This document shows positions 1-8,298 of a stretch of DNA of 38,529 nucleotides, in pieces. The notes beneath the pieces were generated by a model. That model did no database searches. It was not told the DNA's origin and saw nothing but the letters and a program-made list of their open reading frames with translations. Origin of the DNA: CAXXOK01 sp964640955 (lineage in GTDB: Bacteria; Bacillota; Clostridia; Christensenellales; Aristaeellaceae); contig CAZXJI010000028.1 in NCBI GenBank assembly GCA_964640955.1, positions 1 to 38,529 on the forward strand, given 5' to 3'. The number at the start of each line of letters is the position of its first letter. Position 1 is the stretch's first letter. The position numbers and the translations under genes are program-made.

Positions 1-7
1 ATGGTGC

Positions 8-259
8 TCACCTTTTTGGAGCCCTTTTGCTCACTTTTTTGCTTGACAAACACAGATACTTGCCGTTTTCTTCGGACTGCTGCGCGTAGCGATATTGGAC
101 CAGCGTCGCCAGGAGACCGTGCACCGTGCTCTTGGGCCACCCCAGCACCTTTGAAAGGGCGGTCAGCGAGTGCTCGTGGGGTTCCTCGGCAAGCGCCTCC
201 ACCAGCAGAAGCGCCCGCTCGACTGATTTGACGTGCGCATCCTTCTTTACATCATCCAT
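8..259 (-). CDS. Truncated IclR-type regulator (DNA-binding domain only)
   Basis: The 83-residue product matches the winged helix-turn-helix domain of IclR regulators: 'VKSVERALLLVEAL' (helix 1), then 'SLTALSKVLGWPKSTVHGLLATL' as helix-turn-helix with recognition helix. Family members are about 250 residues, with a C-terminal effector domain that is absent here; after 'NGKY' the sequence becomes a lysine-rich tail and stops at TGA. No frame downstream restores the usual 'YRLGxxL' continuation. The ATG at 259 is chosen because GGAGGG lies 5 bases upstream; longer in-frame extensions have no such site. It may be a broken gene, a mini-regulator, or disturbed by the window edge. Being next to a sugar operon fits a sugar-responsive repressor, but no ligand can be inferred. 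Confidence 0.6.
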   Translation of the reverse strand: MDDVKKDAHVKSVERALLLVEALAEEPHEHSLTALSKVLGWPKSTVHGLLATLVQYRYAQQSEENGKYLCLSSKKVSKRAPKR

Positions 260-314
260 CGTACCCTCCGCGCGGTTTCCCGGGGTATTGGGCTCGCTTT
301 CCTTTTGTGTCGTT

Positions 315-343
315 ATCATACCATTTCCGTCATTGGCCGGCAA
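315..343 (-). promoter_or_regulatory. Candidate promoter of the IclR-type gene
   Basis: On the minus strand, TTGCCG (338-343) is followed after 17 bases by TATGAT (315-320), a good sigma-A-type match about 55 bases upstream of the start codon at 259. It is supported by the paired direct repeat immediately upstream. Confidence 0.45.
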
Positions 344-351
344 GGCTATTT

Positions 352-383
352 TTCCCATATGCGAGATATCTGTTCCCATATGC
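352..383. repeat. Direct repeat TTCCCATATGC x2, 21-bp period
   Basis: TTCCCATATGC occurs at 352-362 and again at 373-383, exactly 21 bp apart (two helical turns), 8 bp upstream of the candidate -35 box of the IclR-type gene. The spacing puts both copies on the same DNA face, as in tandem operator half-sites of dimeric activators. CATATG inside each copy is itself palindromic. The rest of 260-569 has no gene. Confidence 0.5.
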
Positions 384-491
384 CGAATCATTGCGGCGAT
401 TGGACGGCTTCGAGGCACTCTCCATATAGCTCCTTGTCGTTTGCGATACCAACGGCATGCCTGATGCTCTGGCCAAGCATAAAGCCACATA

Positions 492-536
492 AAACGCCTC
501 CCATCCGTTGTTGATCATATCGGACGTGAGGCGTTT
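492..536 (-). terminator. Stem-loop terminator of the first sugar operon
   Basis: AAACGCCTC (492-500) pairs with GAGGCGTTT (528-536), and the inner arms CATCCG/CGGACG extend the stem. Read on the minus strand it ends in GTTTTATG, a short U-run. It lies 34 bases past the stop of the 809-residue enzyme gene. Confidence 0.6.
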
Positions 537-569
537 CGCCTGAGAAGACCGGATTGTATCGTCTCCCTT

Positions 570-2999
570 TTATAAATACTGCGTCCTGTCTTGCCCCGTT
601 TCGTATACCATCGAGAAATTGCTTGCCTGCAAGCGGCCGCCCGCGCCGTCGTAACGCGGTGCAAGCGCCTTTGCCGTTTCGATGAACGCCTGCATGGAGC
701 TTGCCTCACGGCCGGCACAGATGCACAGGCACGCGATATCGTCCCCGTACATACGCTGTTCACAACCGAAATTCATGCCGTTCCATTCCCGATAGGGCTC
801 GCTGCTCCACAGGGCGATATAGCCGCGCTCCTTGCGCAGGAAGATCCAGCCGCCGTCCGTAACGACCTCCTCAAAACGGCACTTGGGGCAATAGAGATGG
901 ATGAAATGCAGGGGATGCGCCTCGGGGATGCGATAGATCATGCCGAGCAGGTTGCCGCTCTGCTTCAGTGCGGGCATGACGCCGTTTCCGTGCCAATAGC
1001 CGGGGCGCATGTCTCCGCCTTCGGAGGAGGAACCCGGGTGGTTGATGAAAATCACCGCTTCGGCATCGAGCGCCGCGTACCACATATGCTGCTGGTATCC
1101 GTATACGCCGGGCTGGAAGCAGGTGGTTCCGTGGAAACGCTCGTTGAACGATTTGGTATAGCTGTGGGTAGTCGAGTCCGCGTCCGCCTGCAGGGTTTCG
1201 TTTTTCCAGCGTTCAAACGGCTCCCGGGGAGAGGCGACGCTGGTCAGGCACCAATCCTCGTGCTTCTCCAGAAACACCCTGGCGTTGCCGGTAAGGTAGC
1301 GGGTCGACACGGGCCGCTCCATCAGCGGGATCAGGCCGTCGGGAATGCGATAGCCGCTGCTTGCGAAAAACCCCAGCCAACCTTCTCCGTAATCGTAGGG
1401 AAGCGACGGGTTGATTAAGTTCATGAGCGCCATGGCGCCCTGCGCAAATGGGAAAAGCACGTTGCGATATACCCGCCCCATCGGCGCCACGATGCCGTCT
1501 TTGAAGGTATGTAGCGCAAGCATGGATAGCAGCCTGTCGGTCACCTTTGTCGCCCGGAAAGATATGGCGGGCTCGGAATAATCCACCACGTTGATAAGCG
1601 CCGCAAAGGTAACACACATATAGACCGTGCTCAGAAATTCCTCAAAGCCGTATTGTTCCACGTCCTCCAGCCAGCGAAGCACTCTCGCCCTGCCCCACGC
1701 GTGCAGTTCGCGCCCCGTCATCCGCGCCAGCGTGAACCGGTCGTCGGGATACATTTCGCCCGCGGCCATCGCGCTGGAATAGAACATCAAGCTGTGGTTC
1801 TCGCTCCAGAAACACATGCCGTCGGAGCCGTCCATATCCATCCAGTAGCGGTAGCCGAGCATCGCGGAGCGGATATGCTCCTTCAGCGCGCCCTCCACCG
1901 GATATTGACGGAGATAGCGGATCAGTCCGCACATCAGGAAATCGGAGCAATCCACCCGAATCTCGATCAGCCGGAGCATGTCCATAAGCAGGCGGTCATC
2001 CGCCGCGGGGGAAGTCCCCAGATATTTCCGGGCAAGGATATTGGCGATGGGGAAGCCGAACTTGCCGCCGCGGTTCAGGCTTTCGACGCCCGCGATGCGT
2101 CTGAAAATGAGTTGCCGGTTTTCCTCGTTCGTCACGGGGGGAGTCACATATTTCGGCCGTATCTGCTCCGTCCGCTCAAATCGGCGGATAAGCTCCGTCC
2201 CGCCGGCTTTGACGCGAAGCGTCACATAACCTTCCCCATCCGCGAGCCGGAGCTCCCGCAGGCCGGATGCTGCATACCACCGGGTCGGCAGCTTGCTCTT
2301 GGCGTAATCCACCTCCTGCTGCCGGTAGGTATACTCCGTACCCTCCGGCGCCGGCCGGTTCAACATAAGGCTTGTCTCCGTCAGCCGGGCGCCGTCCAGA
2401 AATGCCTGGGCGACATATACCGTATCGTTACAGCCCTCGTCGGGGAACGCGACGCGGATCGTATCGGCCATGCCGGGCAGCTGCAGCCCGACGACGCTGC
2501 GCGTATCGCGGACGCCTAAATTCTCACACGCCAAGTAAATCGGGTTACGCCCCGCCCGGAGCTTCAAGTCCAGCACTTTGCGGGAGATCGGCTTGTACAC
2601 GGGGCTGGCGATACCGCCGACGTAGGAATCGCCGCAGTATACGTCCACGGCGGCATACGACCAAAGCACGGCGCGCACGGTCATCGCCGCCGGAGCGATC
2701 AGCACGGTGGCCGCATCGAACTCCACTCTGCGCATTGTGGAATAGAAAGCGGAAAGGTTAACGAAGCTGTCTCCATAGCTGTAGTAGTACCGCCACGGCA
2801 AGCCCAGGCGGCTGTTCTCCCCGGAGGTGACGCACGCCGCGCCTTCGATCGGCTCGTGCCTTGCGATCACCGTCCTCAGCCAGGCCTCGTGACGAAGCTG
2901 ATCGCCATGCCTTTGGCCGTCCGTGAATTGACTGATTTTCGGCCCGGATACCCTATAGCCGGTGATAAAACCCTGCGCGTCAAGCTTCCATTCGTTCAT
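570..2999 (-). CDS. 809-aa (alpha/alpha)-toroid enzyme, lyase/glycosidase-like, family unassigned
   Basis: I do not recognise a named family. The protein has no signal peptide or membrane segment, so it should act in the cytoplasm on imported material. Residues about 1-300 are beta-rich; within them is a module with the pattern of an accessory sandwich ('LRAGRNPIYLACENLGVRDTR'-like). About 305-600 are helical and contain W-S-E-N-H (398-402) followed by 'MFYSSAMAAGEMYPD'; this resembles the toroid of heparinase/alginate-lyase-type polysaccharide lyases, where Asn/His residues lie in the active site. The C-terminal ~200 residues look beta-rich again. Toroid plus sandwich is the polysaccharide lyase/GH architecture, but the reaction is not deducible. 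ATG has AAGGAA 9 bases upstream. It is the last gene of the operon headed by the binding protein at 5075-6424, which suggests it acts on that transporter's cargo. Confidence 0.7.
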   Translation of the reverse strand: MNEWKLDAQGFITGYRVSGPKISQFTDGQRHGDQLRHEAWLRTVIARHEPIEGAACVTSGENSRLGLPWRYYYSYGDSFVNLSAFYSTMRRVEFDAATVLIAPAAMTVRAVLWSYAAVDVYCGDSYVGGIASPVYKPISRKVLDLKLRAGRNPIYLACENLGVRDTRSVVGLQLPGMADTIRVAFPDEGCNDTVYVAQAFLDGARLTETSLMLNRPAPEGTEYTYRQQEVDYAKSKLPTRWYAASGLRELRLADGEGYVTLRVKAGGTELIRRFERTEQIRPKYVTPPVTNEENRQLIFRRIAGVESLNRGGKFGFPIANILARKYLGTSPAADDRLLMDMLRLIEIRVDCSDFLMCGLIRYLRQYPVEGALKEHIRSAMLGYRYWMDMDGSDGMCFWSENHSLMFYSSAMAAGEMYPDDRFTLARMTGRELHAWGRARVLRWLEDVEQYGFEEFLSTVYMCVTFAALINVVDYSEPAISFRATKVTDRLLSMLALHTFKDGIVAPMGRVYRNVLFPFAQGAMALMNLINPSLPYDYGEGWLGFFASSGYRIPDGLIPLMERPVSTRYLTGNARVFLEKHEDWCLTSVASPREPFERWKNETLQADADSTTHSYTKSFNERFHGTTCFQPGVYGYQQHMWYAALDAEAVIFINHPGSSSEGGDMRPGYWHGNGVMPALKQSGNLLGMIYRIPEAHPLHFIHLYCPKCRFEEVVTDGGWIFLRKERGYIALWSSEPYREWNGMNFGCEQRMYGDDIACLCICAGREASSMQAFIETAKALAPRYDGAGGRLQASNFSMVYETGQDRTQYL

Positions 3000-3024
3000 A
3001 ATACCGTTCCTTCCCGGCGTTCGA

Positions 3025-3909
3025 TTAGCCCTTTACCGCCCCGGTCGTCATACCGCTCATGAAGAAACGGCTGAAGCAGCAAAACACGATGATGATCGGA
3101 ACAATGGATATCGTCGCGCCGGCGAACATGATGTTCCACGCCGCCGTACCGTCGCCGGCGTTTTTGAGCATGTTGACGCCGACCGTCAGCGGACGCATTT
3201 TATCGTTGGTCATGGTGAACACCATCGGCAATATATACTCGTTCCAGCCCTGGCGGAACGACAGGATGGCGATCGTCGCCATGACCGGCTTGAGCAGGGG
3301 CAGGATGATGCGGTAATAGATCTGGAAAAAGCTGCATCCGTCCAGCTTGGCCGCCTCGTCCAACTCGCGCGGTATCGAGCTTACAAAGCCCCGCGCCAGA
3401 AAAATGTAGGTCGCCTGGCCGCCGCCCGCCGAGAAGATCACCACGGCCCACAGCGATGTGTTGACCTTCAGCTTGATTGCCAGTTCGTACAGTGGCCGCA
3501 AGGAAACCGAGCCCACGTTGATAAACATGAAAGCGACGAACATCATATACAGCGCTTCTTTGCCCCGGAACCTTTTGCGGGAGAACACATAGCCGGCCAT
3601 CGTAGAAATGAATAACGAAATCACCATTACTCCTAGGCTGAGCATCACGCTGTTACGGGTGTAAACCGCGAAGTTCGCCTGGTTCCACGCTTCTATATAG
3701 TTCTCTATAATCCATTTGGCCGGAAATATGTTGGAACCACCGACGAGCAGTTCGCTGTTTTCCTTAAAAGAACCGAACACCACATAGAGCACGGGGAAAA
3801 TCGTAATGATCGCAATACACGATAAAAGAAGCATAAGAACCGCGCGTATTGCTTTTTGCGTTGGAGAATAAACAACGCCCGTCTTGATTTCCATCATAAC
3901 GTTTCTCAT
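3025..3909 (-). CDS. Sugar ABC transporter permease, CUT1 family (MalG-type)
   Basis: Inner-membrane subunit of a binding-protein-dependent oligosaccharide importer. The 294-residue product has about six hydrophobic segments, the first at roughly 20-45. The coupling-helix (EAA) signature is 'ELDEAAKLDGCSFFQIYYRIILP' in shape, and the C-terminus ends in G-A-V-K-G, typical of the MalG side of CUT1 systems. The start at 3909 is separated by one base from the stop of the partner permease (TGA-A-ATG), implying translational coupling; an ATG pair five codons in is an alternative start. It pairs with 3911-4837 and the binding protein 5075-6424. No ATPase gene is nearby. Substrate unknown. Confidence 0.93.
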   Translation of the reverse strand: MRNVMMEIKTGVVYSPTQKAIRAVLMLLLSCIAIITIFPVLYVVFGSFKENSELLVGGSNIFPAKWIIENYIEAWNQANFAVYTRNSVMLSLGVMVISLFISTMAGYVFSRKRFRGKEALYMMFVAFMFINVGSVSLRPLYELAIKLKVNTSLWAVVIFSAGGGQATYIFLARGFVSSIPRELDEAAKLDGCSFFQIYYRIILPLLKPVMATIAILSFRQGWNEYILPMVFTMTNDKMRPLTVGVNMLKNAGDGTAAWNIMFAGATISIVPIIIVFCCFSRFFMSGMTTGAVKG

Positions 3910-3910
3910 T

Positions 3911-4837
3911 TCACACGATATTGTCCAGCTTTTTGGAAACGAGCAAATAGATGCCGGTAACGGTGCCGACGATCACCGCGGCCGCAAGGCTGAGCAGCGC
4001 GCCGTAGCCGATCTGCGCCTGCGTGCCGGCCTGCGTACCGAAGATCAGCTTGTAAATGTAAAGGAACATGACCATCGAACGGTTGCCCGGACCTCCGTAG
4101 GTCAGCACCATAATCGCCTCGTAGTCCTTGAACGCGCTGGTGATCGCAAGCAGCAGCACAACCTTCAGAACAGGCGAGAGCATCGGAAGGGTGATTTTGA
4201 AAAAGGTTTGTACACCGTTGGCCCCGTCGATTCTGGAGCTTTCATACACTTCCTCGGTGATGCCTGCCATGCCGGTTACGAAATATAACATGTAATTCCC
4301 AAAGCCGCCCCACACCGCCAGGATCGTCACGGCGGCCATGACCACGGATTGATCCGTAATCCATCCGATCGGTCTGGCGATGATACCCAGCGTTTTCAGC
4401 ATGGCATTCAGGATTCCGTTGCCTGTAGAGAAAATAAAAGTGAAGATCATGCCTGAAATCGCGGTGGATATGACCGTCGGCATGAAATACACGCCGCGGA
4501 AAAAAGCCGAGCCCCTTAGCCGCTGGTTCAGCAGAACGGCGATCAGCAGCGCCAGCGGAATGATGATGATCAGCTTGTAAAAAGCGTACTCAAACGTATG
4601 CATAACGCTTGCCCAGTAAGTGACGTCGGAAAACATACGCGAGAAATTGCGGGTGCCGGTATAAACAGCCTTAAAACCGTTGTAGTTGTAGCAGATGTAG
4701 CGGAATATCCATATAAACGGGTATATGGAGCATACGGCTAAAAAAACGACCGAGGGCGTAAGCATCAGCGCGGCGGAAACGCCGTTGTGCTCTTTCATGC
4801 CCCTGCCATGCCGCGCAGCCTGCTTTGCCTGGTTCAT
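3911..4837 (-). CDS. Sugar ABC transporter permease, CUT1 family (MalF-type)
   Basis: The 308-residue product has six predicted membrane segments beginning with 'ALMLTPSVVFLAVCSIYPFIW' and an EAA-loop motif 'EVYESSRIDGANGVQTFFKITLP' in shape, typical of the MalF/UgpA-like half of CUT1 importers. The frame is open further upstream, but that extension (Cys/Arg-rich) looks non-coding; ATG at 4837 has AAAGGGA about 9 bases upstream and starts the expected basic N-terminus. It is the first permease after the binding-protein gene, separated from it by 237 bases containing a large stem-loop. Confidence 0.92.
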   Translation of the reverse strand: MNQAKQAARHGRGMKEHNGVSAALMLTPSVVFLAVCSIYPFIWIFRYICYNYNGFKAVYTGTRNFSRMFSDVTYWASVMHTFEYAFYKLIIIIPLALLIAVLLNQRLRGSAFFRGVYFMPTVISTAISGMIFTFIFSTGNGILNAMLKTLGIIARPIGWITDQSVVMAAVTILAVWGGFGNYMLYFVTGMAGITEEVYESSRIDGANGVQTFFKITLPMLSPVLKVVLLLAITSAFKDYEAIMVLTYGGPGNRSMVMFLYIYKLIFGTQAGTQAQIGYGALLSLAAAVIVGTVTGIYLLVSKKLDNIV

Positions 4838-4966
4838 ATGATCGTCCCTTTCCGGAGCGGACGGGTGGTAAAGATATGAGCGATTTCCCGTCGCAATACA
4901 GGTGCAACAGCAGAACCGTCCGCAACGCTTCCGGGCTGTCCGGACGATGATACTGCTACACAATGC

Positions 4967-5022
4967 CGGAGAAAAGCTGTTCGCATGCCTGCCGCATACC
5001 TGCTACGAACAGCTTCTCTCCG
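4967..5022 (-). promoter_or_regulatory. 17-bp stem-loop between binding-protein and permease genes
   Basis: CGGAGAAAAGCTGTTCG (4967-4983) pairs with CGAACAGCTTCTCTCCG (5006-5022), one mismatch, loop of 22 bases. It lies in the 237-base gap between the binding-protein stop and the first permease start. No clear U-run follows, so it looks more like an mRNA-stabilising or partial-termination element than a full terminator. Confidence 0.65.
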
Positions 5023-5074
5023 ACAAACGGCCTATCCGTTGCATCCGATCGGACGCTTCGGCGTTAACCTTGGT

Positions 5075-6424
5075 CTATTGATCCAGGTAGGTGGCGGTAC
5101 CCGCCGCGGGGTGCAGCGGATCGTAGTCAGAAATCACAAGCCGCTTCACGTTACCGCTGGCAATATCATCCTCGTAGGCCTGGTTGTAACGGGTGTTCAG
5201 ATCCGTGATGGCCGTGTCGATATCGACGTAGCCCATGATGGCGTTCCACAGCACGGTGCGGTAGTTGTCGCCGGTCAGGTTGATGGTGGGCACGGCGGGA
5301 TATACGGACTCGTAATCGAGCAGGGAGAAGTCCGCAAGGCGGCCGATCTTAGTCTTGTCGATGACGCCGTTCATGTAGGAACTGATCGGCAGGCAGTAAC
5401 CGCCCTCAAGATAGCCCTTCAGGAACGTTTCGGACTGGAAGTACTGAATGACCTTCCACGCCGCGTCCTGATTAGCGGAGGAGGACAGAATCGCATAGCC
5501 CTTGGACGGAGTCGTCTGCAAAGCGCCCTTGACTGTGCCGTCAAGCGTCGGAACCTCCGCCACGCCCCATTCAAAATCGGTGATCGGGAGCTGCTCGGTG
5601 AATACGCCCGCTTCCTGGGAAGCGTTGCCCCAAAGGGCGAACGCGCCGTTCTGGAACAAAGCGCGCATGTTGTCGACGCCCTGCTGATCCGGATAAGCGA
5701 TGTTCTCCTCGAAGAAACGGCGTCCTTTTTCCAGAATCGGCTTGTAACCGGAGAAGTCGAACTTACCGTTAATATAGTCATAATAGTAGATGCCGGAAAC
5801 CTGCGCGATCATCTCCAGCTGACGCTCGAAAGGCGAGGAGGACGTGAAGCCGATGCCGTAATACTGGCCGTTGCCGTCCTCGGTAATCTTTTTCGCCATG
5901 TCAATATACTCGTCAAGCGTGCGGGGGATCCCGGTAAAGCCGCTCTTGGCCAACAGCGCCTTGTTGTACTCGATGCGGACGCCGGAACGCATGCCGGAGA
6001 ACACCCAGTAGATGTCCTCTCCGATAGCGTTCAGGCCTTCGTAAGCGTGCTCGTACGGCTCGTTCACTTTCTGGTAGGTTTCGTCCGCCGCGATGTAATC
6101 GCTCCGGGAAACCAGCATGCCGTTATCGACGAAGTTCTTAAGCGTGATGCTCTGACCGACGATATCCGGCGCGGTGCCGCCCTGATACGCAAGTAAAACC
6201 TGATTTTCATATTCGTCGGTGATGATCTGCATATCGATCCGGATGTTGTCGGTGTTCGTGCTGTTGTACTGTTCGATCATCTGGTTCATGTATTCGGCGT
6301 CGTGCCTGTCGTTCGTCCAGTAAGTGACCACCGTCTCGCCTTCGGCCAGCGCCGGTACGATGGTTACGACGGATACCAGTACCATCATAATGGCGACTAC
6401 GAGACTCAGTTTCTTTTTCATCAT
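5075..6424 (-). CDS. Sugar ABC transporter substrate-binding protein (family 1)
   Basis: Extracytoplasmic receptor delivering a sugar to the permeases at 3025-4837. The 449-residue product starts 'MMKKKLSLV', has a hydrophobic core and ends its signal with V-P-A-L-A before E-G-E, a signal peptidase I site; no lipobox cysteine is present. The mature part has SBP_bac_1 features: 'VTYWTNDRH' near the N-terminus, 'MIEQYN', 'APDIVG', and a late 'ALWGNASQE' to 'GYAILSSSANQDAAWKVIQYF' stretch. Start choice: ATG 6424 has AGGAGGG about 8 bases upstream; the 13-residue upstream extension would disrupt the signal peptide. First gene of its operon, divergent from the two-component genes. Confidence 0.93.
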   Translation of the reverse strand: MMKKKLSLVVAIMMVLVSVVTIVPALAEGETVVTYWTNDRHDAEYMNQMIEQYNSTNTDNIRIDMQIITDEYENQVLLAYQGGTAPDIVGQSITLKNFVDNGMLVSRSDYIAADETYQKVNEPYEHAYEGLNAIGEDIYWVFSGMRSGVRIEYNKALLAKSGFTGIPRTLDEYIDMAKKITEDGNGQYYGIGFTSSSPFERQLEMIAQVSGIYYYDYINGKFDFSGYKPILEKGRRFFEENIAYPDQQGVDNMRALFQNGAFALWGNASQEAGVFTEQLPITDFEWGVAEVPTLDGTVKGALQTTPSKGYAILSSSANQDAAWKVIQYFQSETFLKGYLEGGYCLPISSYMNGVIDKTKIGRLADFSLLDYESVYPAVPTINLTGDNYRTVLWNAIMGYVDIDTAITDLNTRYNQAYEDDIASGNVKRLVISDYDPLHPAAGTATYLDQ

Positions 6425-6496
6425 GGTGCCAATCCCTCCTGTTTTGTTTTCATCGAGGTTCATCCCATTGGAATGGCCACGATTTGTCGTTAGTTT

Positions 6497-6525
6497 TTTA
6501 TACTATTATTATGGCTGAATATCAA
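6497..6525 (-). promoter_or_regulatory. Promoter of the first transporter operon
   Basis: On the minus strand TTGATA (6520-6525), 17-base spacer, TATAAA (6497-6502): a near-consensus sigma-A promoter, about 75 bases upstream of the binding-protein start. Direct repeats that could bind an activator abut its -35 box. Confidence 0.7.
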
Positions 6526-6531
6526 CCACAT

Positions 6532-6562
6532 ATTCCATGATAAATGTAACACATTCCATGAT
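6532..6562. promoter_or_regulatory. Candidate activator operator: ATTCCATGAT direct repeat, 21-bp period
   Basis: ATTCCATGAT occurs at 6532-6541 and 6553-6562, start-to-start distance 21 bp, and the near copy lies 6 bp from the -35 box of the operon promoter. Tandem half-sites two helical turns apart beside -35 are the usual arrangement for AraC-type activators such as the response regulator encoded next door. Confidence 0.6.
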
Positions 6563-6612
6563 TGCGAATACAACCCCGCCTGTGTTCCCATTGTACGGCA
6601 TGCCCGCATCCA

Positions 6613-6641
6613 TTGTTTTCGCGAGTTCGCTATGCTATACT
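6613..6641 (+). promoter_or_regulatory. Promoter of the two-component genes
   Basis: TTGTTT (6613-6618), 17-base spacer, TATACT (6636-6641), followed about 95 bases later by the response-regulator start at 6736. A second TTATACT lies at 6650-6656. The interval 6425-6735 is a divergent control region with no gene. Confidence 0.5.
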
Positions 6642-6735
6642 TGTGACAAGTTATACTGGAATAAGAGCCCTCCAACGGAATACTTCAAGGGACGTACGGC
6701 TTTGCTCATATATAAAGGCGGGAGGTGGTTCGGCG

Positions 6736-8298
6736 ATGGATCGGCTCCCTTTGCGCGTGCTGATCGCGGACGACGAAGCCGTTATTCGAAGCGGCCTGAG
6801 GCAGGCCATCAACTGGGAAGCTTACAATGCTCAGATCATCGGCGCCGCGGCGAACGGAAAAACGGCGCTTTCCATGATCCTGAAAGAGAAACCCGACCTT
6901 GCGGTTATCGATATCAAAATGCCGCTGATGGACGGGCTGGAAGTTATTCGCAGGGTCGGCGAGGCCGGAGTCGATACCCGCTTTATCATCCTGAGCGGTT
7001 ATGACGATTTCGCATTGGCACAGAAGGCCATTCGTTACGGCGCGTGCGCCTATTTCCTGAAACCGCTTAAAATCGACGAGTTTGAGGATGAGCTTTCTCA
7101 TCAGATTCGTGAAATCTCTGTCCGGAAAAATCAGGGCGCGGCAGGCGCTAACCTGGAGGCGCTGCTGCAAAGCTCTCGCACATTCTTCTTGAACCAGCTG
7201 ATTGCCAACGAGATACGCGGCGCGGAGGAGATTGGGCGGCGGGCTTCGCTGGTGGATCTGCCATGGCTGTCGGAAAGCTGGTGCATCATCGCCTGCTCGG
7301 CCGCGCTTCCCGCGGGGGAAACGCTCTCCACGTGCTTAAAAGATGCTGCACCGGCTTTAAACGACGCCTTTGCGGGCATCGGGCATGAGGTGTTCCTGCA
7401 CGGCGACGAAGTGCTCGTTTGCGCGGCAGGTGTCGACAAGACCTCTTTGGAACCCCTCCATGCTACGCTTGCCACCGTCATGGCGGACCTCCAGGCGAGG
7501 ACGGGTCACCGTTTTTATGCAGGTATCGGCAAGGCGGTATGCGGCGCCAGCGAGGCGGCTGCTTCGTACGCGTCCGCTCTTCGGGCGCTTTCATACCACC
7601 TTTATGAGCAGCCCGGGGATGTTTACGACAATACCATCATCTGCCGCCAGGAACCGTCCTTCGATGCGGATACGATTTCCTGCGAGCCCTTGCTGGCCGC
7701 GATCGAGGTCACGGATACGGAAGCCGTGCGATGCCTGTGCCACGCCTATGTGGATTCGCTGTTTTTCGTCGCGCTGCCTCCGCCGGATTTCCTGCGCGCG
7801 ATGTGCATCCGCCTGATCACCACCACCGGGGTGCAGTTCCGCGCCCGTCACCCGGATCTCAACCTACCGAGCAGGGATGGAGTGGAACACGCCCGCACCT
7901 GCCACACCGTCGGCGAGCTTTGCCGGTGGCTGGAGGACGGCATCCTGCTGCTTGCCAGGCAGTATCGGCAGATGAAGGAGAACGCCGATCCGGTCATTCG
8001 ACGCGCGAAACAATTCATCCACGACAACATCCATACCAACATCAAGGCGAAGGACATCGCCGCCGTCGTCAACCTGAGCGAATCCTACTTCACCGTGTAC
8101 TTCAAGCAGAAAACCGGCCAGAACTTTCGGGACTACGTGCTTGCCGCCCGGACGGACCTGGCCAAAGCGCTGCTGTCGGAAAACCGCCTTACGGTCGGCG
8201 AGATCGCCGCCGCCACAGGCTATCAGGATTATCGTTCCTTATCGCGGGCGTTCAAAAACGTCACCGGCATCCCCCCGTCCGGGTATCAGAGCAAATGA
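6736..8298 (+). CDS. AraC-type response regulator (YesN-like)
   Basis: Cytoplasmic transcription regulator of a two-component pair. Residues 1-120 form a CheY-like receiver: acidic pocket D12-D13, phospho-acceptor D59 in 'AVIDIKMP', and K109 in 'FLKP'. A middle region of about 270 residues is poorly conserved, as usual in YesN proteins. The last ~100 residues are an AraC double helix-turn-helix ('IKAKDIAAVVNLSESYFTVYF', then 'VGEIAAATGYQDYRSLSRAF'), ending 'TGIPPSGYQSK'. The start at 6736 has GGGAGGTGG 9 bases upstream; the longer upstream frame lacks a site and is non-coding. The stop overlaps the kinase start (ATGA). The likely target is the divergent transporter operon. Confidence 0.92.
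   Translation: MDRLPLRVLIADDEAVIRSGLRQAINWEAYNAQIIGAAANGKTALSMILKEKPDLAVIDIKMPLMDGLEVIRRVGEAGVDTRFIILSGYDDFALAQKAIRYGACAYFLKPLKIDEFEDELSHQIREISVRKNQGAAGANLEALLQSSRTFFLNQLIANEIRGAEEIGRRASLVDLPWLSESWCIIACSAALPAGETLSTCLKDAAPALNDAFAGIGHEVFLHGDEVLVCAAGVDKTSLEPLHATLATVMADLQARTGHRFYAGIGKAVCGASEAAASYASALRALSYHLYEQPGDVYDNTIICRQEPSFDADTISCEPLLAAIEVTDTEAVRCLCHAYVDSLFFVALPPPDFLRAMCIRLITTTGVQFRARHPDLNLPSRDGVEHARTCHTVGELCRWLEDGILLLARQYRQMKENADPVIRRAKQFIHDNIHTNIKAKDIAAVVNLSESYFTVYFKQKTGQNFRDYVLAARTDLAKALLSENRLTVGEIAAATGYQDYRSLSRAFKNVTGIPPSGYQSK

Noticed and set aside
352..383. Possible short CRISPR-like repeat array
   Set aside because: Only two 11-bp copies with a 10-bp gap; far too short and too few for CRISPR, and better explained as operator half-sites.
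4967..5022. Large stem-loop read as insertion-sequence terminal repeats or a riboswitch
   Set aside because: The arms are only 22 bases apart with no transposase, and no known riboswitch core is visible; its place matches the other two intergenic hairpins.
4985..6196. 403-codon plus-strand frame opposite the first binding protein
   Set aside because: The opposite strand encodes a binding protein with signal peptide and strong ribosome site; this frame has no motif and starts inside the intergenic stem-loop.
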